Positions 43,361 through 51,711 of a stretch of DNA of 64,000 bases are shown piece after piece. Source of the DNA: Khoudiadiopia massiliensis (GTDB lineage Bacteria; Bacillota; Clostridia; Tissierellales; Peptoniphilaceae); the NCBI GenBank assembly GCA_900290095.1, contig OKQS01000005.1, positions 26,300-90,299 on the forward strand, in the 5' to 3' direction. The position numbers were made by a program, and so were the translations under genes. A model generated the notes under the pieces. The model searched no databases and had not been told where the DNA came from. It saw only the letters and a list, made by a program, of their open reading frames with translations. How positions within the stretch are numbered: the stretch's first letter is position 1; the number at the start of each line of letters is the position of its first letter.

Positions 43361-43813
43361 ATGAAAATTAAGACAAACCTTATGACGGGTGTTGTTTTCT
43401 TAATATTATCGGTATTGATATATGTGCTCATACCGGGACAAATAGCCCAGCCCCCACATTTGGGGACCGGGCCAAGTCCGAGAACAATACCTTATTTAAC
43501 TTCAGCAGTTATGTTTATCTGTTCCTTACTACTTATTGGGGAAAGCATACTGCTAAAAAAAGAAAAAATTGTAGAAATTGATCTAAAAGAAGAAAAAAGT
43601 GTATTTAAGATTATCCTGTGTATTCTACTTTTTGGAATACTGATGATTAATGCGGGTTATCTCATAGCAGTTTGGGTAACTATTCCGATCATGTTATTTA
43701 TAATGGGAGAGCGCAAGCCATTTATATATATTTTTTGTGTATTAGCAGCTACGGGCATCTATTTCCTATTTTCTAACGTGTTCCATATTTCGTTGCCGGG
43801 ATTTGGGGGTTGA
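43361..43813 (+). CDS. Tripartite tricarboxylate-type transporter small membrane subunit (TctB-like)
   Basis: A 150-residue protein with four hydrophobic segments of the TctB family. GTGPSPRTIPYL in the first loop corresponds to the usual 'G-P-x-x-F-P' segment of TctB. It starts 16 bases after TctC. Its end overlaps the ribosome site of TctA. Confidence 0.85.
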   Translation: MKIKTNLMTGVVFLILSVLIYVLIPGQIAQPPHLGTGPSPRTIPYLTSAVMFICSLLLIGESILLKKEKIVEIDLKEEKSVFKIILCILLFGILMINAGYLIAVWVTIPIMLFIMGERKPFIYIFCVLAATGIYFLFSNVFHISLPGFGG

Positions 43814-43814
43814 T

Positions 43815-45341
43815 ATGGATTTCATTTTTAGTGTTTTAACCGATATTTTATCAATCACAAATATATTAATAATAATAGGTGGAGTTGCACTTGGAATGAT
43901 AATCGGATGTATTCCGGGCTTAACTGTAACCATGGGAATAATAATAATGCTTCCATTAACTTACGGATTCAGCTCACCGACAACAGCCATTGTTTCTTTG
44001 ATAGCGGTGTATGTTGGAGGTATGTATGGCGGTTCTATAAGTGCAATATTATTAAACACTCCCGGCACTAACTCTGCAATAGCTACTACATTTGACGGTT
44101 ATCCGCTCGCTAGGGATGGCAAATCCAAGCTTGCTTTGGATGTTTCTTTGTTTTCTTCTTTCATTGGTGGGCTTATTTCCAGCATTATTTTAATAGTTTC
44201 AGCCGGTTTTATTTCAGAGCTTGTTTCAGGTTTCTCTTCATCGGAATTCTTTGCCTTAGGAATATTAGGAATAGCAATGATTTCAGGTGTAAGTGGTGAC
44301 AACATAATTAAGGGCGTTGTTGGTGCCATGCTTGGAATATTCTTGTCTACAATGGGCTTAGACCCTGTTTCAGGAGTGTCAAGATTTTCTTTCGGAAGCA
44401 TTGTTTTCTATGACGGTATTTCAATCATGCCGGCAATGATTGCCTTGATTGCTTTGATCCAGATCACCTTTCAATCTGCAAGCTATATAAACAGCTTGTT
44501 AAAAGGAGAACATGTCAAGGCCTATGAAATAGATAAAGTATCCATGACCTCAAAACAGAGAAGAAGTTTAGCCCCGGCTATTTTAAAATCCAGTATCATT
44601 TCTACACTAATCGGGATAATGCCGGGTGTTGGTGCCGAGGTTGCTCAGTTTGTCAGTTATAACGCGGTCAGAAACGGATCAAAAGAACCTGAGAAGTTTG
44701 GAAACGGTGCTATTGAGGGAGTTTCTGCAGCGGAATGCAGCAACAATACAGTTATTTCAGCAGCTATGATACCCCTGCTTACAATGGGAATACCGGGGGA
44801 CGGTGTAACAGCACTACTTCTTGGAGCATTTATTTTACACGGAGTTGTGCCAGGACCCACCATGTTTACAAAACATGCTTTTACAGCATACGGGATCATG
44901 ATAGGAATTATAATAGCAAATATCTTCATGTTTATAATAGGAAAGTTATTTACAAGAGCTTTTGCAAAAATAGTACAAGTTCGCTATAGCTATTTAGCTG
45001 TTTTAATAATGGCTTTCTGTTTTGCCGGAGCATATGCTGCAAATGGCTCATCTTATGAGATTATTTTGATGCTTTTACTTTTTGTTGTCGCATATTTTTT
45101 AAACAGGTTCGAAATTTCTGTTATACCTATAATGCTTGGAATGATATTGGGACCGATTATTGAATCAAACTTCGTAAACTCTATGATTATATACGATGGA
45201 GATTTCCTAATATTTTTCAAAAGACCGATAAGTCTGGTAATCATGATATTGACAGTTATCATGACGTATTCGGTTATCCGAGTAAATAAAAAAGTTTCAG
45301 AGATTAATAAAGTAAAAGCTGAAAATGTTAATGAGAATTAA
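43815..45341 (+). CDS. Tripartite tricarboxylate-type transporter large membrane subunit (TctA-like)
   Basis: A 508-residue membrane protein of the TctA family with about 11-12 spans. The hallmark GCIPGLTVTMGIIIMLPLTY comes first, then YVGGMYGGSISAILLNTPGT, IMPGVGAEVAQFVSYN and TMGIPGDGVTALLLGAF. I prefer ATG 43815 to the TTG at 43803, since the GGGGG run is its likely ribosome site. With TctC and TctB this makes a full TTT transporter. Confidence 0.92.
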   Translation: MDFIFSVLTDILSITNILIIIGGVALGMIIGCIPGLTVTMGIIIMLPLTYGFSSPTTAIVSLIAVYVGGMYGGSISAILLNTPGTNSAIATTFDGYPLARDGKSKLALDVSLFSSFIGGLISSIILIVSAGFISELVSGFSSSEFFALGILGIAMISGVSGDNIIKGVVGAMLGIFLSTMGLDPVSGVSRFSFGSIVFYDGISIMPAMIALIALIQITFQSASYINSLLKGEHVKAYEIDKVSMTSKQRRSLAPAILKSSIISTLIGIMPGVGAEVAQFVSYNAVRNGSKEPEKFGNGAIEGVSAAECSNNTVISAAMIPLLTMGIPGDGVTALLLGAFILHGVVPGPTMFTKHAFTAYGIMIGIIIANIFMFIIGKLFTRAFAKIVQVRYSYLAVLIMAFCFAGAYAANGSSYEIILMLLLFVVAYFLNRFEISVIPIMLGMILGPIIESNFVNSMIIYDGDFLIFFKRPISLVIMILTVIMTYSVIRVNKKVSEINKVKAENVNEN

Positions 45342-45370
45342 TAGTTTTTCATAATTTCTCCTTTTGTTTA

Positions 45371-45396
45371 GGTGGATGATAACGGCATCATCCACC
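45371..45396 (+). repeat. Stem-loop between transporter and sulfoquinovose enzymes
   Basis: GGTGGATGAT (45371-45380) and ATCATCCACC (45387-45396) pair perfectly around AACGGC. No T-run follows. In an operon it could stabilise the upstream transporter mRNA or be a processing site. Confidence 0.65.
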
Positions 45397-45443
45397 CGAA
45401 CAACAAATGTACAAATTATGAACCGCATAGAAAGGAGTCTTTT

Positions 45444-46772
45444 ATGTCGATGAAGGTAATTTATTTACCTATTGGAGTACCTACCTTCGATTTGGAAGTT
45501 GCAGATAGGGATTTCAAGATGTCAATAAAAAATTTAAGTAAATATTTTGAAATCATATATCCGGATAAACCCCTTTTTTCAACTTCTGAACTTATTAACT
45601 TTATAAAGGATAAAAATCCGGAACTCGCTATAGTACAAAACTTAACTTTTGCCGGTTCACACTATATGACGGAGATTCAAAAGTATATTGATTGTCCTAT
45701 TGTTCTATGGACGTTAAAAGAGCGTATAGTAGATGGAAATAGATTAAGACTTAATTCATTAACCGGAGCATACTCAGCAAGCAATCTTCTCTATATGTTA
45801 GAACAAGATCGTCTCTTCTATATATATGGAGAAAGTTCAGATAAAAATGTTGGAGAATATATCAAGAAAATAGCAAATGCTATTGATGTAAAGAACGAAC
45901 TTTCAAAATTGAATTTAGCATCAATAGGATTTACGCCTGACGGATTTGGATTTGGTCAAGCAAGTAGTTTAGAATTACTGAAATATTTTGGAGTTAATTA
46001 TACAAGTATTGAAGTGAGAGAATTAATGGAAAAAGCTGAGTCATACAGTCCCGGTGAATATGAAGATAGTTTAAAGGACTTTCCAATAGATTTCAGTGAA
46101 TATGATTTTCTAGAGAATGAGCAAATTGATAAGACAATAAGACTTTACAAAGCGTATAAAGATTATATCCAAGACAATAAAATAGGGGCAATATCTTCCA
46201 GGTGTTGGCCGGATTATTTTACCAGGTATAACGCTCCGGTATGCAGCGTATTAAGTTTTTTGAACGATGAACTTATAGCTTCAGCTTGTGAGGGCGATGT
46301 GTATGGAGCATTGACACTTTTTATTGCAAATAAGATTAGCGGAAAACCTGCTTTCTTCGGGGATCCGGTTCACATTGATCAGGAAGAAAATCTAATTTAT
46401 TACTGGCACTGTGGTATGGGAGCTTGCTCTTTAGCAAATTCCGATAAAATAATTGGCGTCCATCCTAACCGTAAAATGGGACCTACGATGGAGTTCGTTT
46501 CCAAACCTGAAAAGGAAGTAACTATTTTTCGTGTCGGTAAACAGCCGGATGGTCAACCTAGATTTTTGATAGCACAAGGAGAGGCTATAGAGAAAGATAA
46601 ACCATTTAACGGAACATCTGTTGTTGTTAAATTGGAAAACAATGTTTTGGATTACATCCATGAAACCGTAGCAGACGGTTGGGAACCTCATTTCATAGTT
46701 GTTTATAAGAATGTAAGGCAAGAACTTGAAGCATTAGCTAAATTACTAAAAATAGATATTTATGAGTATTAA
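45444..46772 (+). CDS. Sulfoquinovose isomerase candidate (fucose/arabinose isomerase family)
   Basis: A 442-residue protein of the L-fucose/L-arabinose isomerase family. AIVQNLTFAGSHYMTEI, CPIVLWTLKER, LGASIGFTPDGF-like (LASIGFTPDGFGFGQASSL) and AISSRCWPDYFTRYNAPVCS mark the fold, with ACEGDVYGALT near the metal site. It is followed by a transaldolase, a sulfolactaldehyde-type reductase and a sulfoquinovosidase, so conversion of sulfoquinovose to sulfofructose is the logical step; isomerases of this family serve in the known transaldolase sulfoglycolysis of Bacillus. ATG 45444 is chosen after AAAGGAG. Confidence 0.8.
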   Translation: MSMKVIYLPIGVPTFDLEVADRDFKMSIKNLSKYFEIIYPDKPLFSTSELINFIKDKNPELAIVQNLTFAGSHYMTEIQKYIDCPIVLWTLKERIVDGNRLRLNSLTGAYSASNLLYMLEQDRLFYIYGESSDKNVGEYIKKIANAIDVKNELSKLNLASIGFTPDGFGFGQASSLELLKYFGVNYTSIEVRELMEKAESYSPGEYEDSLKDFPIDFSEYDFLENEQIDKTIRLYKAYKDYIQDNKIGAISSRCWPDYFTRYNAPVCSVLSFLNDELIASACEGDVYGALTLFIANKISGKPAFFGDPVHIDQEENLIYYWHCGMGACSLANSDKIIGVHPNRKMGPTMEFVSKPEKEVTIFRVGKQPDGQPRFLIAQGEAIEKDKPFNGTSVVVKLENNVLDYIHETVADGWEPHFIVVYKNVRQELEALAKLLKIDIYEY

Positions 46773-46782
46773 GGAGGAACAG

Positions 46783-47475
46783 ATGAAGTACTTTTTGGAT
46801 AGTGCAAAATTAGATGAAATAAGGTATGCATATACCAACTTTGGAATAGATGGAGTAACAACGAATCCAAATCATATTAAGAATAGCGGTAAGTCTTTTT
46901 ATCAGGTGCTAGAGGATATTTCAAATTGGATTAATGAAGAAGGCATCCAAGGCTATGAAACATTTCCGGTTTCAGTAGAGATAAATCCGCACCTTGATGA
47001 TGCTGAAGAAATGGTTAAAATGGGCAAAGAAATTTCAGCATTGTGTGAAAATTTCGTTATTAAAATTCCATGCACTGAAGCAGGCGTGATTGCCTCTAAA
47101 AAGCTGGAAGAAGAGGGAATTAGAACTAATTTAACCTTGGTATTCTCACCAGCACAGGCAATAGCAGCAGCAAGAAATAAATGTTTATTCGTATCTCCAT
47201 TTATTGGCTGGAAAGAAGCTAACGGAGAAGATTGTAAACAGTATATTCAGGATATAGTAACAATATATGAAAACTTCGGATACATTGGAGAAACACAGAT
47301 TATTTGTGCAGCTATTAGGAATCCTAAACAAATAGTTGACTGTGCTGTTGCGGGTGCCGACATAGTAACTACAGGACTGGAAGTTTTGAAAGATAGTTAT
47401 AAACACGCCTATACAGGACAGGGATTGAAGAGATTCCAAGATGCATGGGATGCGACAGATACAAGGAGAAATTAA
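46783..47475 (+). CDS. Sulfofructose transaldolase candidate (small transaldolase family)
   Basis: A 230-residue FSA-like transaldolase. It begins MKYFLDSAKLDEIRYA with GVTTNPNHI. The Schiff-base lysine is in FVIKIPCTEAG (Lys94), and TNLTLVFSPAQA and VSPFIGW follow. In the sulfo-SFT route the enzyme splits 6-deoxy-6-sulfofructose, releasing sulfolactaldehyde and passing the C3 unit to glyceraldehyde phosphate to give fructose 6-phosphate. I place the start at ATG 46783, after AAGGAGG. A frame from 46762 overlaps the isomerase end. Confidence 0.86.
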   Translation: MKYFLDSAKLDEIRYAYTNFGIDGVTTNPNHIKNSGKSFYQVLEDISNWINEEGIQGYETFPVSVEINPHLDDAEEMVKMGKEISALCENFVIKIPCTEAGVIASKKLEEEGIRTNLTLVFSPAQAIAAARNKCLFVSPFIGWKEANGEDCKQYIQDIVTIYENFGYIGETQIICAAIRNPKQIVDCAVAGADIVTTGLEVLKDSYKHAYTGQGLKRFQDAWDATDTRRN

Positions 47476-48333
47476 ATGAAAATTGGTTTTATAGGTTTGG
47501 GCATCATGGGAGAATCCATGAGCAAGAGAATTATTGATTTACATGATGATAAAGTTTTTGTATATGATCTGGTAAATGAAAAAGTAAAAAAGTTAGTTGA
47601 AGAAGGTGGTTTTGCGGCAGAAAGCAATAAGGACCTTGCATCAAAATCTGATGTTATCATCAGTATGGTTCCGAGATCAGAACATACCAAGGCTCTTTTT
47701 GAGGATATAAAGGACGAATTGTGTGAAGGAAAAATATGGATTGATATGAGCACAATATCACCGGAAGTATCTAGAGAAGTGGCTAAAGACGTTAAGAAAC
47801 TTGGAGCGGAATTCGCTGATGCCCCGGTTGTCAAATCAAAACCTGCAGCAATATCAGGAGAACTTGGAATTTACGTAGGTTCAACCAATGAACTTTTTGA
47901 AAAGATAAAGCCAATTCTTTCATATATGGGATCAAATATTATCCATATGGGTGACAATGGTAATGGCCTTGTAATGAAAATTTGCCATAATGCACTTGTA
48001 TCTCAAATACAAAATGGAGTCAACGAAACCATTAAGTTGGCAGGCTCAAATGGTATAGCAATAGATGAGTTCGTTAAGGCAATTTCCTATGGTGGCGGAC
48101 AAAATTTCTATTTAGATAGCAAGAATCAGGCAATTAAAAATAAGGATTATAAAACTGCATTCTCAATTGAGAACATGAATAAGGATCTTAATTTATGTCT
48201 TGAGCTGGCTCAGCAAAAAAACATAGATTTACCCGGAGTTAAGAATGCAAAGAACGTATATAGCAAAGCCATGGAAGCCGGTTTTGGCAAAGATGATTTT
48301 TCAAAAACATATGAGATAGTCGAGGGAAATTAA
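47476..48333 (+). CDS. Sulfolactaldehyde reductase candidate (beta-hydroxyacid dehydrogenase family)
   Basis: A 285-residue 3-hydroxyisobutyrate-dehydrogenase-like oxidoreductase. The NAD site is IGFIGLGIMGESM. The catalytic lysine is in GLVMKICHNAL (Lys168). DAPVVKSKPAAISGEL corresponds to the substrate loop, where E. coli YihU has an arginine in the place of Lys120 by my alignment. It should reduce sulfolactaldehyde to dihydroxypropanesulfonate, the fermentative end product. Its place inside this cluster is the main support. Confidence 0.84.
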   Translation: MKIGFIGLGIMGESMSKRIIDLHDDKVFVYDLVNEKVKKLVEEGGFAAESNKDLASKSDVIISMVPRSEHTKALFEDIKDELCEGKIWIDMSTISPEVSREVAKDVKKLGAEFADAPVVKSKPAAISGELGIYVGSTNELFEKIKPILSYMGSNIIHMGDNGNGLVMKICHNALVSQIQNGVNETIKLAGSNGIAIDEFVKAISYGGGQNFYLDSKNQAIKNKDYKTAFSIENMNKDLNLCLELAQQKNIDLPGVKNAKNVYSKAMEAGFGKDDFSKTYEIVEGN

Positions 48334-48335
48334 TA

Positions 48336-48965
48336 ATGAGAGAATTAGATAAGAGTTCTCTTCCATTGATAACTGACAAGTCTTTTAGAAAATATGGGAA
48401 GGTGTTTGATCACACCTTCCCTGATATTATTGAGTTTATGGAAGAGAAGACAAGAATACCTGAAGAGGGAAATATTTATATTGCTTCTGATAGTAAGTTT
48501 GAGCAAGTAGAATCTTTTAAATATATAAAAGAACAAATTTATGGTGGACAAGACATTCAATTCGGCTATTGCAATGGGATGAATGAGAATCTTAATGCAT
48601 TGGAATTCCATAAAGGAAGTGAAGTAAATATAGCGGTAACAGATTTTGTTCTAATATTGGGGAAAGTACAGGACATAGAGGGGCTTGAATATGACACTAA
48701 CAATGTGGAAGCCTTTTATGTTAGAAGAGGGGATGTTTTTGAAATATATTCTACTACCTTACATTTTTCCCCATGCAAAGTTAGTAAAGACGGTTTCAAA
48801 TGTGTAGTTATTTTACCGAAATTTACAAATACAGACCCAAATTTTAAACCGGAAGGACTTCTGTTTAAAAACAATAAATGGATCCTAACCCATCCCGAAA
48901 ATAATAAACTTATGTCTCAAGGAGTGAATGGAAGGTTGTTGGGAGAGAATATTAGAATAATTTAA
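48336..48965 (+). CDS. DUF4867 family protein of sulfoquinovose cluster
   Basis: A 209-residue protein with a cupin-like C-terminal half (YVRRGDVFEIYSTTLHFSPCKV, then CVVILPK). It resembles the DUF4867 family found next to sulfo-SFT genes in Bacillota. Its function has not been shown to my knowledge; a mutarotase- or isomerase-like role is possible. It starts 3 bases after the reductase gene. Confidence 0.72.
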   Translation: MRELDKSSLPLITDKSFRKYGKVFDHTFPDIIEFMEEKTRIPEEGNIYIASDSKFEQVESFKYIKEQIYGGQDIQFGYCNGMNENLNALEFHKGSEVNIAVTDFVLILGKVQDIEGLEYDTNNVEAFYVRRGDVFEIYSTTLHFSPCKVSKDGFKCVVILPKFTNTDPNFKPEGLLFKNNKWILTHPENNKLMSQGVNGRLLGENIRII

Positions 48966-48982
48966 TTTAGTAGGAGGTTGGC

Positions 48983-50980
48983 TTGAGGATAAACAAAGGT
49001 AACGGAGAATTTACCATTTCAACTGATAATAGAATTTTTGTAAAACATAGTCGCAAGTCTCCTTTTATTTTCTTAGGTCGTGGTGAAGAAAACATAGAGA
49101 TGTACAGAGGGAATTTTGATATTAATGACTATGTTGTTGAAAGAAAGCCACTATTAAATTTTGAAGTTATAGATAAGGATCCGGAAGAGATAGAAGTTAT
49201 ATTTGAAGACGAATTAAAAGTGATATTTGCTGAAAATAAGGGACTAATAAATATAAAATTCGAAACCATTAATAACAGCTATAATCGTTTCTGGCTACGT
49301 ATTACATCCGTTAAAAATGAAAAAATATATGGGCTGGGTGAACAGATGAGTTACTTTAATCTTAAGGGTAGAGAGTATCCTGTTTGGACATCTGAGCCGG
49401 GTGTAGGTCGCGATAAAAACACATATATCACATGGAGAAGTGATGTTGAAAACAAGGCCGGTGGAGACTATTATAATTCAAATTTCCCACAACCTACATT
49501 TGTCTCACTTGATCGCTATTTTGTTCATTTGGACTCAACAGCTTATTCAAAATTCAATTTTGAAAACACAGACTTTACAGAGATTGAAGTTTGGGAAATA
49601 CCCGAGAAGATTATTTATTCTGAAGGGAACTCTCTGTTGGACACTGTTATTAGGCTTTCAGACATTTTAGGCAAACAGGTTCAGTTACCGGATTGGGCCT
49701 ACAATGGTTTAGTAATTGGAGCTCAAGGAGGAACAAAAAGAGTCAAATCAATCGTTGAAAAAGCTAAAAATCATGATGTTCAGATTGCTGCTTTATGGTG
49801 CCAGGATTGGTGTGGGAAAAAAGAAACTTCATTTGGAAGAAGGCTAAAATGGAATTGGGAATGGGATGAAGATGAATATCCAGGATTACCTTCTTTTATT
49901 ACAGAATTAGAAGATTCAAGTATAAAATTCCTAGGTTATATAAATCCATATTTGTTGGAAGGAACAAGTCTTTATAAAGAAGCGGAAGAAAGTGGATATT
50001 TTGCTTTAAATGAAGATAAACAAACATATTTGGTGGATTTCGGAGAATTTTATTGCGGGATTGTTGACTTTACAAATCCTGAAGCCTTCAATTGGTTCAA
50101 AGAAGTAATAAAAAACAACATGATAGATTTCGGTTTAGATGGTTGGATGGCTGATTTCGGCGAGTATTTACCTATTGATGTAAAGCTTTCTAATGGAAAA
50201 AGTCCAATGATCGAGCACAATAATTGGCCTGTTTTGTGGGCAAAATGTAATTATGAAGCTTTAAAAGAAACCGGCAATTTAGGAAAAATTCTGTATTTTA
50301 TGAGAGCCGGCGGAACAGGAAGTCAAAAATATTGCACTTTGTTATGGGCAGGTGATCAATCGGTTGATTTTTCTATTCATGATGGCTTAATTTCTGTTGT
50401 TAAGGGGGCAATAAGCTCCGCTGTTTCAGGGATAGGCCTTACACACAGCGATATAGGAGGCTATACATCTCTATTCGGCAATATACGAACAAAAGAACTG
50501 TTTATAAGATGGGCAGAAATGGCAACCTTTTCGCCACTTATGCGAACACATGAAGGCAATAGACCTGATGACAACTTTCAATTCTATGACGATGATGAAA
50601 CGTTAGATATAATGGCTTTACTAACAAAAGTTCATAAATCTTTAGAACCATATTTAAGATCGGTTGTTAATGAGGCTGTTACCAAAGGAATTGGGGCTCA
50701 AAGACCATTAGTATTTCATTATGAAGAGGATGAAAATGTTCATGAGTTGGATGACCAGTATTTATTGGGACAGGATATGCTGATAGCACCCATTTACTTA
50801 AAGGGGAATAATAGGAGAACAGTTTATTTGCCGGATGATGAGTGGATATATCTATGGGAAAATAAAGAATATAGTAAAGGTTACTATGAATTTGAGGCAC
50901 CTTTTGGGAAACCAGTTGTTTTCTACAGAAAAGAATCAAAATTCTGCAATATTTTCTCGGAGATTAAGAATATAGGATAA
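48983..50980 (+). CDS. Sulfoquinovosidase (GH31, YihQ type)
   Basis: A 665-residue GH31 glycosidase very similar to E. coli YihQ. The sulfonate-reading residues fall in QDWCGKKETSFGRRLKW: Gln274, Arg287 and Trp290 occupy the positions of YihQ Gln288, Arg301 and Trp304; Tyr494 in SDIGGYTSLF is the counterpart of Tyr508. The nucleophile Asp391 stands in GWMADFGEY, and acid/base Asp458 in WAGDQ. These residues set it apart from alpha-glucosidases. No signal peptide is present, so it acts in the cytosol on imported sulfoquinovosyl glycerol or similar, freeing sulfoquinovose. The start is TTG 48983, after TAGGAGG. Confidence 0.95.
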   Translation: MRINKGNGEFTISTDNRIFVKHSRKSPFIFLGRGEENIEMYRGNFDINDYVVERKPLLNFEVIDKDPEEIEVIFEDELKVIFAENKGLINIKFETINNSYNRFWLRITSVKNEKIYGLGEQMSYFNLKGREYPVWTSEPGVGRDKNTYITWRSDVENKAGGDYYNSNFPQPTFVSLDRYFVHLDSTAYSKFNFENTDFTEIEVWEIPEKIIYSEGNSLLDTVIRLSDILGKQVQLPDWAYNGLVIGAQGGTKRVKSIVEKAKNHDVQIAALWCQDWCGKKETSFGRRLKWNWEWDEDEYPGLPSFITELEDSSIKFLGYINPYLLEGTSLYKEAEESGYFALNEDKQTYLVDFGEFYCGIVDFTNPEAFNWFKEVIKNNMIDFGLDGWMADFGEYLPIDVKLSNGKSPMIEHNNWPVLWAKCNYEALKETGNLGKILYFMRAGGTGSQKYCTLLWAGDQSVDFSIHDGLISVVKGAISSAVSGIGLTHSDIGGYTSLFGNIRTKELFIRWAEMATFSPLMRTHEGNRPDDNFQFYDDDETLDIMALLTKVHKSLEPYLRSVVNEAVTKGIGAQRPLVFHYEEDENVHELDDQYLLGQDMLIAPIYLKGNNRRTVYLPDDEWIYLWENKEYSKGYYEFEAPFGKPVVFYRKESKFCNIFSEIKNIG

Positions 50981-50983
50981 AAG

Positions 50984-51688
50984 ATGGATAAATTGTTTTT
51001 TTATTTAATCGTAGTAACAACAAATATAATACAAACGGTTTCAGGCTTTGCAGGCACAATGCTTGCAATGCCTGTTTCCATTTCTTTAATTGGTTTTGAT
51101 CAGGCAAGATTTATTTTAAATTTTTTGGGTCTTTTGGTTTCGATAATTGTTTTGATTAAAGAAAAAAAACATGTAAATTTTAAATCAATTATAGAAGTCA
51201 TTATCTTCATGGTTATAGGAATTGTTGTTTCAAAATTATTAGTTAATTATATTAGTCGAAATATATTGTTTTTCGCATATGGTATAGTAATAATTTTATT
51301 TTCAATTTATCAACTATCGGGAAAAAGGATAGTTTTAAACCATGCATTTTCAATTATACTGTTAATTTTAGCAGGCATTATTCACGGGTTATTTGTTTCC
51401 GGAGGAGCATTATTAGTTATATATGCGATGGGAAAATATAAGGATAAGAATGAGTTTCGTGCAAACATGTCATTAATATGGGTTATCCTTAATTCTATCC
51501 TATTATTAAGTTTTATATATGAGGGGAATTTTACAACTGATTATAAAATGCTGGGCTTATCCATATTTTTCACATTGATAGGGGTCTGGTCTGGAGGTAA
51601 GTTGATTGATAAAATCAATCAAAAAAGATTTGAGTTTATTACAAAGTGCTTGCTACTCACTATGGGTATAATAATAATATTTAGTTAG
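50984..51688 (+). CDS. TSUP family (TauE/SafE) exporter candidate
   Basis: A 234-residue membrane protein of the TSUP family. Repeat motifs are TVSGFAGTMLAMPVS at the start and FVSGGALLVIYAMG in the second half. It lies 3 bases beyond the sulfoquinovosidase, and TSUP proteins carry sulfonates in other pathways. Export of the C3 sulfonate end product is therefore likely, by inference. Confidence 0.84.
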   Translation: MDKLFFYLIVVTTNIIQTVSGFAGTMLAMPVSISLIGFDQARFILNFLGLLVSIIVLIKEKKHVNFKSIIEVIIFMVIGIVVSKLLVNYISRNILFFAYGIVIILFSIYQLSGKRIVLNHAFSIILLILAGIIHGLFVSGGALLVIYAMGKYKDKNEFRANMSLIWVILNSILLLSFIYEGNFTTDYKMLGLSIFFTLIGVWSGGKLIDKINQKRFEFITKCLLLTMGIIIIFS

Positions 51689-51711
51689 ATGATTTATGTA
51701 AGGAGCCGTGA

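Noticed and set aside
42247..45341. Plain citrate/tricarboxylate transporter call for TctCBA
   Set aside because: No citrate genes are nearby and the operon context is sulfoquinovose. The family call is kept, but not the substrate.
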